A DNA stretch of 64,000 nucleotides from Epiperipatus broadwayi. Lineage: Eukaryota > Onychophora > Udeonychophora > Euonychophora > Peripatidae. The notes beneath the pieces are model-generated. The model was not told the DNA's origin. It searched no databases and saw nothing but the letters and a program-made list of their open reading frames with translations. Each line of letters starts with the position of its first letter. Position 1 is the stretch's first letter. Below, piece by piece: positions 25,601-40,600 of the stretch. Where the stretch lies: assembly GCA_028023455.1 (NCBI GenBank), contig JAQFVV010000012.1, positions 14,274,364-14,338,363 on the forward strand, written 5' to 3'. The position numbers and the translations under genes are program-made.

Positions 25601-28600
25601 AAAACTAATTTTATTCTATAAACAAAGAATGTTAATTGCTTTTGCAAAAATCTGACCAAAAGCAAAATGTTTGATAAGGCTATAATTAAAATGTTATTAT
25701 TTTTTTTTTTAAAATAGAAATTCTTTTGAAATGAATAGCTGTAATCAAGTGGTCTGAGCATTCAAGATGGATGTCAAACTTAAAATGTAGAATTTAATAG
25801 GAAAAATATAAAGGAATGTTTGCAATCTAAGTGATAAGCTAGATTAAAAGGATTGGCTGATTCATTCTTCTCAGAGGGATATCTGAATTGGTTCTTATTA
25901 GTGGGATGGATAGTGCTGTGGGATTCAGTCTTTCGTTGGCAGCCATTCTGGGCAAGTCATTCTTTTCGTTGCTCCAGAATTCTCCAAGCGATCAGCTACT
26001 TAGAGAGTCATTTATGAATAGTACTATTAGTGACATTCGTTAGAACAAATCCTTTATACAGTTCTTTTAAGAACTCTTGTCTTTGTGGATTCGAATAACT
26101 ATTGGAGACAGCCTAGGAAAATTTATTAAATAATCCTCGTTACTATTTAGATATATATATAAAAAAAAGAGGATATGAAGCAATATACTAGAGATTCCGG
26201 CAAAATGACCGTGGGGTAGACAACTAGCCAGTGCACCGCCCTTTCTCTGTCCTAAGCCGCCCAGATGTGACCACGCCAATTCCAACCGCCCAGGAGGATG
26301 ACCAGTGCCGCCTTACTAAATGGAAGAAATCGTCACCACACAGCCAGTTAACTTGAAGCCCACTCAGCCCAGAGGAGAAGAATGAAGACGCAGATATAAG
26401 TTTATTTTAAGATATTTATTAACATTGAAAGAATTAACTTTTCTATTTCCGATTAGATATATATTTTTTTTGTTATTATTATTTATCATTTAAAAATGAG
26501 AGAGTCTCTCGCATATGTATAAATTGACGGTTATTGCGGTCATAAATGGTAAAGCTTTTACTTAAATCCTTTGAGTGAATGTTTCTATTTCAAATTAGTA
26601 TTTTCAACAAAGATTGCAATGAGATTTTTTTTTGTTGTTGTTGTTATTCGTTTTGCTGTTGTTGTTATTCCTGAAATTCGTCAAATATAAATATGCATGT
26701 ATATATATATGTATGCGTACATACGTTTATTATATTCGGTAAATATGATATCTCATGCTGAATATCAAAAAAAAAAAATGTATTTAACCGTATATCCTTT
26801 TTAAGTTATTTTTTTTGTGACTGCTACACCTCACGATGAGTGTAAGAAGGGATTGATTTATTATAGATTCCCTATAAGCAAGTACTCTAATAACTATATT
26901 TAAAATAATAGTAGGTGTATAATTGGGCTGCACGTATATACATGTATAGAAATTTATCTTTGGCAAAACGGAAATAGATACAGTACCTTATGGTGAGTAC
27001 GATATGGTATCTGAGCCAATGCAACATATTGACTTGTTGAAAATATGAAATTAGTGATATATTTCATTGTGCAAATATGCATAGTTTTTATTATTATATT
27101 TCCTATCAATAAAAAGGTTTTAAAGTTATCAGTAAAAGCATATGCCTGTATGACCGAAAATCTAATATCTGTATATCAAATCACACAACTTAAAATTTAT
27201 TTCTATTGGGTAAAAAGAGCTCAGACCACTTCCATTACTTATAAACATTGTCAATAGTTTTAGGGAATTATTATTGTTCTTATTTAAATTTGGATTTTAT
27301 CTATTTAAACGCTTTGAAAATCTATATATATTGGGATAATTAATTATTTAGTATTTTGTTATTATATCATCATTTATATGAAACGGTAATGGGTATTTGG
27401 GACTAAATAAATATTTAATCACATTATTAAACTTGTTTCGTTTTTATAGTATTAGTTATATCGATAAAATGTGTTCTTTCCTTATCAACCACATACCTGT
27501 AATAATCATTTAACTTACCCATTTGAAGACCCTAGATGTAGAGTGACTTGAGCTAGCCACACGGGATATCGCACTACCGGGGTGTTAAATCTTATTCTTA
27601 TGCTCCGCTGAACATATGGTATTGCACACCCTTCTACGAGGGTGAAAAATTCATTTTTTGATTCTTTTCTAGAAGTGGCGCGCAAAGGTCTATTTTGTAA
27701 ATAGATTTTTCAAAGGGGTGTACTTGCCATTGTTCTAAATATTCGGGCATTAAAATAAGAGATCAACTAAAGGGTGTTTTAACTGGAAGATTCCTGTCAA
27801 CCCACTCTTTCTATCAGTTTAGCCGGAAGTACTGATATATATGAGTATAGAAATCGGCTAAATTGATATCCATTTCTTTACCTGTTAGATCTTGGTCACT
27901 TCATGCTCAGTGCAAGATTAGGAAAAGAATTCCGCAGGGAGTATGGTCCGGTACAATATACATATCTATTAAATATTAATATGTATATATATAGAAAATT
28001 TATTTCAAAATAAGATACATTCATTCAAATACTATTAATAAATATTATGTTAATAAAATTTTAAATCATAACATAACGTAGACCATGTGTATATTGATGA
28101 TGAAAATGTCCAGAACTGGGAAATATCTATATTAAATTTGTTGAATGATAAAAAGATATTTTATTTTATTTGGATGTAGAAAAGATGAATGAAAATATTT
28201 ATAAACATGTATATCATATTATAGCAGTTTATAATATTTTCTTGAAAGACTATAATTACATAAATATAAACTTTTCCCAGCAGTTAATATTATGTAATAC
28301 ACTAGATTAAAACCCCAGTCCTAGTTTATTAAGTAAATTAAATACTCTCAATCCAAAGCACAAGATAAAACTTTTTAAGGAAAAGAATGAACCATCTACC
28401 TCTTTTACCTAAATTTATTTTTGTAGGTGAATCAGCACTTTGGAAAAAAAGCATGAAAATCTTAAATTGATTATATTACTTTTTTAAAGCTATATTTCAA
28501 ATTTATATTAATTGACACTGCAAAATTTTTCAATTTACAAATTGTCAATATATATTATATATAAAAAATCCATTTTGCAGGTTCATCTTTGTATGATTTT

Positions 28601-31600
28601 GATAATGTATCATTTATATGTGTAACCCATGAAAATCTTTATATCATTATAATAAATATATATTATTTATTATATAACCTAAAATATTTAACATTACGTG
28701 AAGAAATTATTCCTCAGATTGATCAAAATAAATTTGTCAGTGTTCTTTATTTATCTTTTAGAAATATTTATTATGCAATACAGAAAACCCAAGAACTTCA
28801 CCCATAAATTTCTCTCTCTTTTTTTTTTTACATCAGAATGGATTAACAAAATCAATCGGTATCCACTTTTTATTCTTATTATTTAGATCTATATTGCATA
28901 GATCTTGAATGATTTATTTGCTATACTTATCAATCTTAGACTAATAATATAATATTTGTGATGCAATATCTAAATTTGTCTATATATATTTTTCATAAAT
29001 AAAAAAAAAATTTTGGAGTTCATTAAAAAATCTTTATTGACTTCTAACATGATTACTTCTATAAAATTGAAGTGCATGAGTAACTTCGATATATTATATT
29101 TGTTTTAATAACACAGTTTTTGAATAAAACTCATATAATATTGATTTGTTTATTTACATTAATTCAAAGGATAATAACATAAGTAGTAAAAGATAATATA
29201 TAATTAATGATCATATTTAACTTTTATGATAAAAGATACATGATAAATAAATACATATGATTTATTAAACTCAGAAATGCTTTTTATAACAAAAATTTTT
29301 TGAAATTAAATTATTTTTAAATATATTTCATGCTACTATAATAATGAAAGATATTTCATGAATATTTTATTTACTTAGTTAACTTTATAAATTTAATGGT
29401 TAAAACATTGAGAAACTAATTAGGCATGCCCCCCCCCCCCCCATACACAAATAAGTTATAAATCCTAATTGATAAAGCAATCTAAAAGCAGAAATTATAA
29501 TGAGAATTTTGGAATGTGGAATATAAAAATAGTATAGAATTAATGAAAATAATATTTAATTTGTTACTAATGGTTGTTTTCTATTCCCTCGTGCCAATAT
29601 TACTATTTAAAAAAAAAAAAAAAATTTAGAAATTCACATTAAATTTAAAAATAATACCCGAATAGTTGACTTTTTTTGGACAGTAATTAATCATAAAATG
29701 GGTTGTTTTTGTTTGTGTGTATCTGTCAAAAGTTATGGTACTTTTTTAATTGAAAATAAGACGCAACTACACATTTTTTTTCAATTTACACAAAATTGCT
29801 ACATTCACACTAAATTTACAAATGATACAGATTAATTTGCTTTTTTTTTTTGTTTTTGGACAGTAATTAATCAGAAAGTGGGTTCTTTTTGTTAGTGTGT
29901 ATATGTAAAAGTACCATTCTTTAAATACTACATTTCAAAATGATACCCGACTATGTTGCAATTTTTTTTTTGGGGGGGGGACGGGACAGTAATGAATCAG
30001 AAAATGAATTGTTTTTGTTAGTGTGTAGATAGCAAAAGCCATAATATTATTTAAATACTAAATTTAAAAATGATACCCGAATAACTTTTATTTGGGTATT
30101 GACAGTAATTAATCAGAAAGTGGGTTTTATTTTCTTTGTGTGTGTGTATATATATATAAAAAGTTACGGTCTTTTTTTCAAACAAAAATAATATACAATT
30201 CTACATTATTCAATTTACCCACAACATTTAAAAAATTCACACTAAATTTTGAAATGATACCCAACTAATTTGCTTTTTTTTTGAGGACAATAATTAATCA
30301 GAAAGTGGGTTCTTTTTGTTAGTGTGTATATCTAAAAAGGACAGTCATTGAAAGACTCAATTGAAAAATAAAACCCGACTAATTTGCTTTCTTTTTCTTT
30401 TCTGGACAGTAATGAATCAGAAGTGGGTTCTTTTTGTTAGTGTGTTATATAAAAAGGTACCGTTATTTAAATACTAAATTTAAAAATGATAGCAGACTAA
30501 TTTGTGTTTCTTTTGGACAATAATTAATCAGAAAGTGGGTTCTTTTTGTAAATTTTGTGTACATATAAAAAGTAACGTAATTCAAATACTACATTGAAAA
30601 ATCAAACCCCGACTAATTTGCTTTTTTTTTTTTTGGACAGTAATTAATCAGAAACTGGGTTATTTTTGTTAGTGTGTAGATATAAAAAGTAATCTTATTT
30701 AAATAGTAAATGTAAAAAAAATAATACCCGACTAATTTTCTTTTTTTGGCCAAGTAATTACTAATAATCAGATACTGGGTATATATATAAAAAGTAACTT
30801 GTCACAGACGAATTCTCGTGAAAACTTTACTTTTCACATGATTCTCGAAATACTGCCATTCCGCACCTTTAAAAGCAATTTTTGAGGTTTACACATTCAT
30901 AATGGAACCTTCAGGACATTGTTAATAAAATTACAATGTAACAGTAGGTTAGAGCACTTGAAAAAAAAAACCTTTGCAATGAAATCTTAAATAATTACAA
31001 CAGGCTAAAATCCACACACTCTCACACCAAAGTATAGAGAAAATAGACATTCTAGCATTAAGATAAAGTTAATAACACAACCAACTATGGCAGCCAATAA
31101 AGGCACTTGTCTGTGCTTTTAGCATAGAAAAAAGCCAGACCGGCTGGGGACTCAGAAGCCTCTTAGGTTGGCTGAAGCCGCCGCGAGCACTCTTTATGTG
31201 TTTCATCATAGAAAGAAGCCACTTAGGTTGGGGGTAGGCCGGTGAAACGTTATATTTCTAGGAATTGACCTAGAAATAGCTCCGTCATGCGGCTGACACT
31301 AGGGAATAGAAAACAACCATTAATTTTAATCTAAAGTAGAAATTATTATCAGAGCATTAATATGGTTTAACATAATTAAATTTTGAAGAGAAGGAACCTA
31401 AATTTTTGATGTCTAAATTTTATATGCTAATTTTTATTTATTATTATTCTTAATAAATTGTGATCACTGTCTTCCTCTTCTTTCAATGTGGGAGTTTGAT
31501 TTGACTATATTCAAAATCTGTTCCTACATAAAAATAATTATTTTATAATACAAATTCAACTATATTTTATTTAATATAATTGCAATAAAAAGTAGCATAT

Positions 31601-34600
31601 ATTAATGTAGAGATCATGCATTATCTGATTTAACCTGAAACAAATTATTCTTAATTTGATTTTTTTAGAAAATGATTTCCAAGTTCATTTTTACTTATCA
31701 ATCTTTAAATATTTTATACAGCAAGTAGACATGCAAGTATTTTCCAATCATTACATAGATCTTTTTTTCTGAAAAATGGCACCCAATGTGGGATTGTAAA
31801 AAAAAATAAAACTATGCAAGAGGGATGAAAGAAGTGGTCGATAAATTTAGACTTGTAAATCTTTAAACAACATGAAATAGGATTATAGAAATAAGTCATA
31901 CCAAAGTATACAACCCAAATTTCCAAACATTATGAATATTAAGTTGATTTTATAGGTTGATTGCCATTATTATGAGAGCAGCTTTAAATTTCTTCTTTTA
32001 TTGGGAAAAGTATAAATAAAGTTTGAATTTTACTAAAAACTTTTAACAATTCAATTAGATAAAGGAAATAATCCAATATATAATACAAACAAAATTCCAT
32101 TACCACAAACCTTCAGATAAATTTTAAGTTGTCCATTTAGATCAAATATTGGTAATCAGATCCAAATGATATAGATTTAAGAAATTTGATAACTTTGTTA
32201 TTCTTGAATATAGTTACATTGTTCACAACAAATAAAATATCACAATTTCTCTTTCTATCTGTTTATTGTAGTGATATTCGTCTATGGTCTATTTAAAAAC
32301 AAAGAGAAAATGGAACACTTAACTATTACTTCCACTTTACATCAGTCTTAAACAGAATGTAAATATAATGTTGTTATTGTATAGTGAAAAAATAATTTAA
32401 TGAAAAAAAACAAACCCAGAATCATTTCCATTTTCATTATTGCCTTCATGGATTATTATAAAGCATTTTCAGAATATCACTGGAAGATTAATAATGCCTT
32501 CACTAATTCAACCTAGTGGGAAAAGTTCAAGAGCTAAAGATTTCAAAACCATTATAAATTGAAGAAAGCCAAAAGAGAGAGGATATCAGTGATCAAATGA
32601 AGGAAATTATAATGATTAGCTATGACTGCAATTTTAAATGTTAGTGAATATCCTAAAGAAAACTGATACAAGTTTAATAAAAATAAATTACTTTTGTCCA
32701 AATATTTAATTTAAATTGAAGTGTCAATCCCTTTTTCAAGATCCTGCATTTTAATATTTTTATGGTTAAATTGTTATATAAAATAATTTCTTCTGGAATA
32801 CCCATATGGCAACCTATATAAATTTTATAACTTACTGCTACGATTAAGGATTGAACTATTTCACTTTTTAAATGTATGATTTTATTTTAGATGAATAATG
32901 TGATGGTGTCTTCGTAATTCTCATTATATTCCATTTAGATGATTATTAAAAGTAATCTATTCTCTGTCATTCCTGTTAAGGTACTGAATAAACATTTTGA
33001 CACTAATTAAAGTACATACTGATTAGAAATTTCCTATAAAATAACTAAAGCTACTGATAGTACAAATCTTGGGGGAAAAATATGAATCTCATCGTCTCAC
33101 AAAAAGAACTTTTAAATTCCAATATAAGTTTGAATTTTATGTATATTATTTTAAATGCTAAAATGTTACTGTTTTCTATTATATATTTAATATATTAATA
33201 AATAGAATCAGATATTTATATAAAGCACACAATATATAGATTTAATAGCTATATTAATTTTCTGGGTTCAAATTGAAGAATGATTTATTATCCAGTCAAA
33301 TGCCATATCATTATCTAGTTATTAAACTGTACTTACAAATACTCTGCTTTCTCTAAAACTCACCAAGCAATTTATTATAAAGTACACTAGTCAAGCATAA
33401 AAATATATCATATATATATAAATGGGCTTACAGTTTTGCTCCTCTTTTCAAACATATATAATTCTTTATCAGAATGTAAGAGAAGTTAAATCCTTGGGTT
33501 AATGGGTGTTTTTAAAAAACTTAATATCCTAACTAACGATTGTCAAACTGAGTATCCAGCCATATTTCCTATCAATTCCATCAAACATCTCAAAATACAG
33601 AGAAAATCTATCCCTTGTATCTACAGATGCTATTTATTATTTTAAAAAATATCTGCCATACTGTAGATTAGTGCACTATCGCTAAAATGAGAAATATCTA
33701 TAAGTCAGATTCAAATCCCTTCCTAGCTTCTTAGATGTTAGCCCCTCTATTTAAACTAATACTAACTCAAACGAAAATATGGCAATGTATCACAGGCTGT
33801 GTATGTGTATATCGCAATTTTTAATTAGGTTTGGAATGAAAGAGAAAAAATAGACACTTAAAATAATATAAATAAAATAAAACAAGATTTATTCAGAATA
33901 TTTACACATCTTATATAATACTATGCATAAAAACAATATATATATATTTATATAATACTGTCAGGTATTACTGATATCACTGAAAGAATTAAGAGGCTTA
34001 AGTGGAATTGGGTTGGATATATTGTTAATAGAGATGATAATAGATGGACAACTCAAATCTTGAATTGGATTCCAAGAGATTGTAAACAACTTAGAAAAAG
34101 ATTGTAAACAACTTAGAAAAAGATAATATGTTAAATCAGTCATATTCAAACAGTTTCTTTCCTGGGCCACATATATTTGTAGGCTACATCAAGTGGGCCG
34201 CAACATGCTATATAAGCAATTGGCAACCAATTGGGGTCACATGAAAAAATTACTGATTTCTCAATTCATGATTGCCATAGGTTGTGGATTACTTTACTAT
34301 ATCTTAGAATTAACATACTAATAAATAGCAAATACTTTTATTTGAAATATATATTTATTTAAATATCAATGTGATTTTTGATATTGAGATAACCTACCTT
34401 TTAACAATTTTAGATAAATCTGGCTTATAAGTACTACATGTTACTCTTAATATATCATCATGGTGTGAATCAGTAAGTCTGTTTCTATACACATTCTTCA
34501 CATATTTCATTTTCAAATAAGATGATTCACAAAGATATATCAATGCAAATAATGTGAGCAACATTTGTGCACACTTTTTGACAGTTTTATATTTTTCAGG

Positions 34601-37600
34601 CACTAATTTCCAAAATTCCATATACTCCTTTCCCTCTCTTTTTTCTTTAAAAATGCCTTCCAAATTTGTGTCATTTTAAAATTCAACAAATTCGTCAAAT
34701 AGTTTAATATAATCATGTCCAAATACAGTTAATTATATAATAGTTGCTATTTCTAAATGCCAAGTATTTTCTATAAGTAAGAGACAATTCTTAATATTTC
34801 TTAAATCTTGAAATCTACTTTTAAATTCTTTCAATAAGATAGCGAAATAATTTGAAATAATTACATAGGTTTCTGAAGAAATGTCAATACCATCTTGCTT
34901 AGCAACTATCAATGTTGGAAAATGATGTAGTATTTGTTTTTGTACATCATGGTAATAAATATTTAGTTTTTCTTCAAACACGAATACTTTATTTGCCATT
35001 TATGAAATAATTTTATTTTCATCTTGAAAACTAATATTAAGATGACAAAGTTTTTCTGTGATGTCACATAAAGAAGCTAAAAGATACTACCATCTATCAT
35101 TGTCAAGCTCATTATAAGCTTTATTGTTTTGTTGTAAAAATTAAATAATTTCATGATGTAATAAAAAAATTGTGATCCAAAACTTTACCTCTGCTTAGCC
35201 ATCGCACTGAAGTATGCAGTACATCACCATTTTACTATTTATTTCTTCCAAAAGATTTTTAAATTTTCTGTGGTTCAATTCTCAGGTTCGAACGTAATTC
35301 ACAATGTTTATGAGGGTTTTCATCACATCATCTACTTCTTTAATGGATATACGTGCCCAAGTTTTCTTGTTGAATTACATAATGAAATGATAAGAGATTT
35401 GTTAGATTATATTTCTTTTTTAATAGGAAAACAAATCCCTTTTCAGATCCAATCATTGAAGGACATCCATCAGTGCACACAAAAACCAATTGTTTTATTT
35501 CAATATTATTCTTCTCCAAAAAAGTACAAATACTATTGAAAAAATCACTACCTCTAGTTTGATCCTTCATAGAAAGAAATTTCAAAAAAACTTCATAAAT
35601 TGAATTTTATTCTGTACAGTATCTGATGAAAATAGCACAATGTTATGATGCTGAAATGTCACTACTAGAATCAACAGCCAAACTAAAATATTTGCAGTTT
35701 TTCAAATTTTCTATTATAATATCAAAAATGTTTTGCAATATCTTCAATACATCTAATGCAGGTAGAATCTGACAATTGTAATTTCTTAATTTGTAATATT
35801 TGACTTAAAATAATATATTCAAAGCATTTGTGAAACATTCTTTACCAACTTCAGCATCTGTAAACGATTTCATATTTTTGCCAAGTATATAACAAATTTC
35901 ATATGATGATCGTGTCATCACTGCTTCTTGTGAGATTGCCACTGACATAACATTTTGTTGTTGTTGCAATGATTTCTTGAAGCTAACTTTTCACTTGTTA
36001 TTAAAGACCCACGAGCAAAAATATCATTAAACAATTTATATTTCATGGTGTAATGACAATCAATGTTATATTTTTTTTAACGTGACACTTTCTTGACAAA
36101 TCAAACACATTCCTGAAACTTTGTTATTTAACACAACAAAATATTCCTCTTTCCAGTTGCATTGAAATATTCTATTTTCATCTGATAATTTTCATTTGTT
36201 GCTTGAAGACATCAATATGGTGTTTAAATTATATTTTGATATAAAAATATTACGCATCTGTGTTTATACTAATTCACATATAAAACTAGCATGTCTCACC
36301 TTGCCTTCAAAAACATGGACTATTGGCAAATTGAATTAGTTTCAAACTTCTGATTGGTCAATTATACAATCTGCAGTAAATATATTCATCTTTTTAAAAT
36401 TATATTTGTTTTAATTTAGTATCTAAAATGCAAATTCATAATTTGTCAGATTACAAAAAAGTTTTTAAAAAATAAATTTCTATTTATAATTGATGATAAT
36501 AATCTAACACAGTCAAATTAAATTAAACGCTTACCATTGGATTATAAATTCCAGCTGTAATTCATTGAATTCCTTATCAATATGTTTTAGTGTAAAAGTA
36601 AATATTTTTAACTAAAATCTGAAAAACAAACAAGTGGGTAAAAAAAAAAGATTTAGCAAATTATGTTTTCATTTTCAAATTCAAAACATAGATATACAAC
36701 TGTCAAAATCATGCTTTGGCACTCTCTTGTGGAGAAAAAAGAAACAACCAATCAGTTTGAAAAGACAGATTTACATCATTGTTATTTAAATATTATTGAT
36801 TTTTTACTTGTTAAAAAAATACAGAAGTTACTAAAATCAGCGAAATAATGCTAAAGATAGCAGGTTGAGAGTGAGTAAAAGTCATATATGAAGACACTTG
36901 GACACTTCTGGTGTAGACTTGGCAGGTTCTTTAGATCTGTGAATTTTAAAAAAAATGACAGAAAACGTTATTAGTGAATCAATAAAAAAAATCAATCGCA
37001 TATGGTTATTTGTTAATTAAGAACAGTGTTGATACATCTATTAACCATCAGTCTTGGCGGGTTGCAGGTTAAGTAGGACTGTATTAGATGAATGGATGAA
37101 ATAAAAAAATCTGGTGATGTAGAGAATAGAGATCAGAAAAGATAAATTAGACTTGAAGAGATTTTCATTCGTGCAGTGGATCAATAATGGTTGAAAATGA
37201 TGACATACATTTAAGCGAGTATGTATCCATACAGAAAAAAATTCATTTGATTAGATTTTATTTAACTTAAGAGTTTTGATATGCTTACATCTAATTTAAA
37301 ACAATTGTATAATTATTATATAATTGTAAATTTATAAATGAAGATATAAAAAAATATTATTGTATTATTAATTAAACAAGAAATCAATTTTAGATTATAT
37401 GCTTTAGTGTTTGTAAAGAGAAAAAAATGTTATGCTAAGAAGATAAAAAAAAAATTTTTAATATATTTAACTAGTTTATTATTACGCACAAACACATCGC
37501 TATAGAATTTTCAAATATGCAATATCTGGTTTCAGTTTAGAATTGTGGGAAAACTACATTTTACATCTTCGGATTCATCTTTTCTTACGTTTCAGAAAAT

Positions 37601-40600
37601 GTAAGGACTATTTTTCTATCATAAAAATTGGCAATTTTATGATAATTTTTGTGATCAAGTAAACTGAATTTTTTTGTCTTTTTCTCATTTTTTTGCTAGT
37701 TAATGGAAGAATATTCGCCATTAATATCACATCGGAAAAAATACAATTTTTGACTGATGTATTTAGAAAACAACATTATGAAGGCTTGATGGTAAGTAAT
37801 TATTTTTATATACTTTTTTACTTATTATTTTATTTTTATATATTTTTTAATTATTATTTGAATTTATATTTGATAAAAAATAACTCGTGATTATGTAAAT
37901 TTCTATTGCGAATTATCTGCTTTTTTTTTTATATGTTATGGGTTTGGGTCCGGTATTTGAATTAGGTGATATGAGATAAAGATAAACATATTTTGCAAAT
38001 ATTATGACCAGATTTAGATTTTTCTATAATGTCTTGTCTGCATTTTAATAATAAAAATATGCAAATGCTAAAAGTAAAGATTTTGACAGTATATTAATTA
38101 ACTTAGACTGATTATAGACTACTGCAATGTAAATTTCAAAGCAGTATATCAAATGCAAAGAGAGGTGGCAGTTGATGAAGCTATTACTAAATCTATAGTC
38201 ATAGTAGCATGAAGCAATATGAACCCTCAAAACCTATAAAGATAGGATAAATAATACATCACACTGACTCTAAGCTACTAACTTATGTACCTCAAGCTTA
38301 ACTCTATAATGAATTTAGTATTTCATTCACATTTGATTTTATTTTGTATGTAGTGACTATTTTAGTAGTACTTTTTAATAAATTACAAACTGTATTGAAG
38401 CTTTTTATTATAATATTCAAATTATACTAATTATTGATCAATATTAACTACTTGTTAGTAGGGATGATGTATTATTGCGAACCCCTGTATGGAAATACAT
38501 TTTTAAGGGCTATTAGAAAAAATGAAAGAGTTTTCAAGTGATGGATTACCTTAGGTAAGTGTTATTATATACTAATTTTTTATAAATTTTATGATGAATC
38601 CAACTAACCTATTAACAAAAATATAATTTTAAGCTGTAGGCATGATAATTTTAAATTTATGAAATAATATAAAAATAATTAGAAATATTAACTTTTATTC
38701 TTTTTTTTATTACTTTGAATATGAATATCAATGACCATATTTTTTTCAACTTAATTACATTCTTTGGTATTCTGAGTATAAAACAATATATATTATGTCA
38801 TTTTTGAATAATACAAACTTAAGTTATGATAAAATGTGTGGCTTAACATAATTTTTTAAGTATTCAATATGGCCGCTTTGCCAATCAAAAAGTTAAAAGA
38901 AAATAATATATTAAAATTATTAGTTGCATACTAATATTACCTCTAATATTTGTTATCAATGTTATTATTATAATTTCTTTTATTAAAAACTTTTTAATTT
39001 TTTCTTACCATAATATCAGAATCTAATTGAACACTTATTAAATTATAGGTTCAAACTTTTTTAAAAATTGATCCACAATACAGTTTTAAGGCTTAATTTT
39101 ACTAGATTTATTTTACTGAATTATCCTCAGGATTATGTATTCATGAATAGGCAGGAAAAAGTTATGTGAAAGACAATATGGAATAATAATTCTTTGTCCT
39201 CAATGGTTAGTCCAGATAAAAAAAAGGCACTTCTAAAACTGGAATTTGCAGACTACATAATTTGAGATTTAACTACACTATATTTATCCCAGGGTAATGA
39301 GATTTTCAGCTACTATATACTTTTCCATTTTAGTGATAATTCCTAGGTTAGGTGTGTCATTGTAATCAGCTTACTTTATAAGAATATGAAAGTTGTTTTA
39401 AAATTAAAAAGCTTTATTTCTAAACACACAAAATGACAAAAAAATAGTAGCGTCTCTCACAACTTTTTTTTCTATGAAAGTTAAGATTACATGTAATAAA
39501 TAAATCCAGAAAATTTTATTTATTATTACATTAATTTAAACAAATAAAAGACAATTACATTCTTTTCTTTAAAAAAATATATGACTATTTAGTGTGTAGT
39601 TAAAAAAAAACATATAAGGTAAGACCAGCTTTATTTCTAAGATGTCTGTTTAGGTACAATATATTGTACTGTATTTATTCTAGTACAAATTAAATTGGCA
39701 GTTTTACAAATCAAATTCGTAATGTACTTAAGTAAAATATTCCATTTGTTTTAAATATTTAGTTGATTTGATTTACACCGCATTGGTTATATACATTTTT
39801 TTTGTTTGTCTTTAAAAAATAACTTGAGAGAGAGAAAGGGAGAAAACTATTTTTGTGTGTTTTAAATAAATAAAAAAATGTGATAAAAAAATAACTTCTT
39901 ATCGCAAAAAGTCATTAGGCACACAAAGCGTGGCAGTTGAACATAATTAAAAATGGCGATTCCAAGAGGACAAAGTACGGATTTAAAGACAAAATTCTAC
40001 AAAAATTGAGTTGAACTAATAAGTGTCAACAGGTGATGTGCAGAAAAAAAAAAAAAGATCAAAGATATAAAAAAAAAGCGCATCGTATAGGAAATTCAGA
40101 AACAAAGAGAAAAAGTGAAGGAGAAAACCTCAGAGCTGTACTTACGAGATCAATCATGAAAGAAAGAAAACCTTGCACAAAGTTATGAAAAGCATGCCGA
40201 AGGACTCATCAGTGTGCCAGCTTATCTAGAATGTACGACTAAAAGAAATAATTTGCCAGTGTTGTTTCTGCCCGATGTCGCATAAAACACTGAGCGAAGT
40301 CATCTTCAGAATTTAGAACCACGAATTATTTGTGCTACTCCAGTAACAGACCACGGGTCCCCTCATTCAAAATAAATCCATGCATAGTAGAACTTATAAT
40401 GTGTTTTGTTAACTATAACTTACAGATAAGAAACTTTAAAGTGATCACTATTTTTCTTAAACTATGTTTTTTCTTTCTCACATGAACTATAACCATCATA
40501 TTAAGTGTTTGCTTAAATTTAATAGAAATCTTAGAAATGGTTTCACCCTATTTAATCTCTCGTTATTATATTATTAAATTTGTTATTCTAACCTTAGTAA

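Noticed and set aside
29640-30790. CRISPR-like array
   Set aside because: Units are over 100 bp and variable with poly-T spacers, in a eukaryotic transposon; no repeat-spacer regularity.
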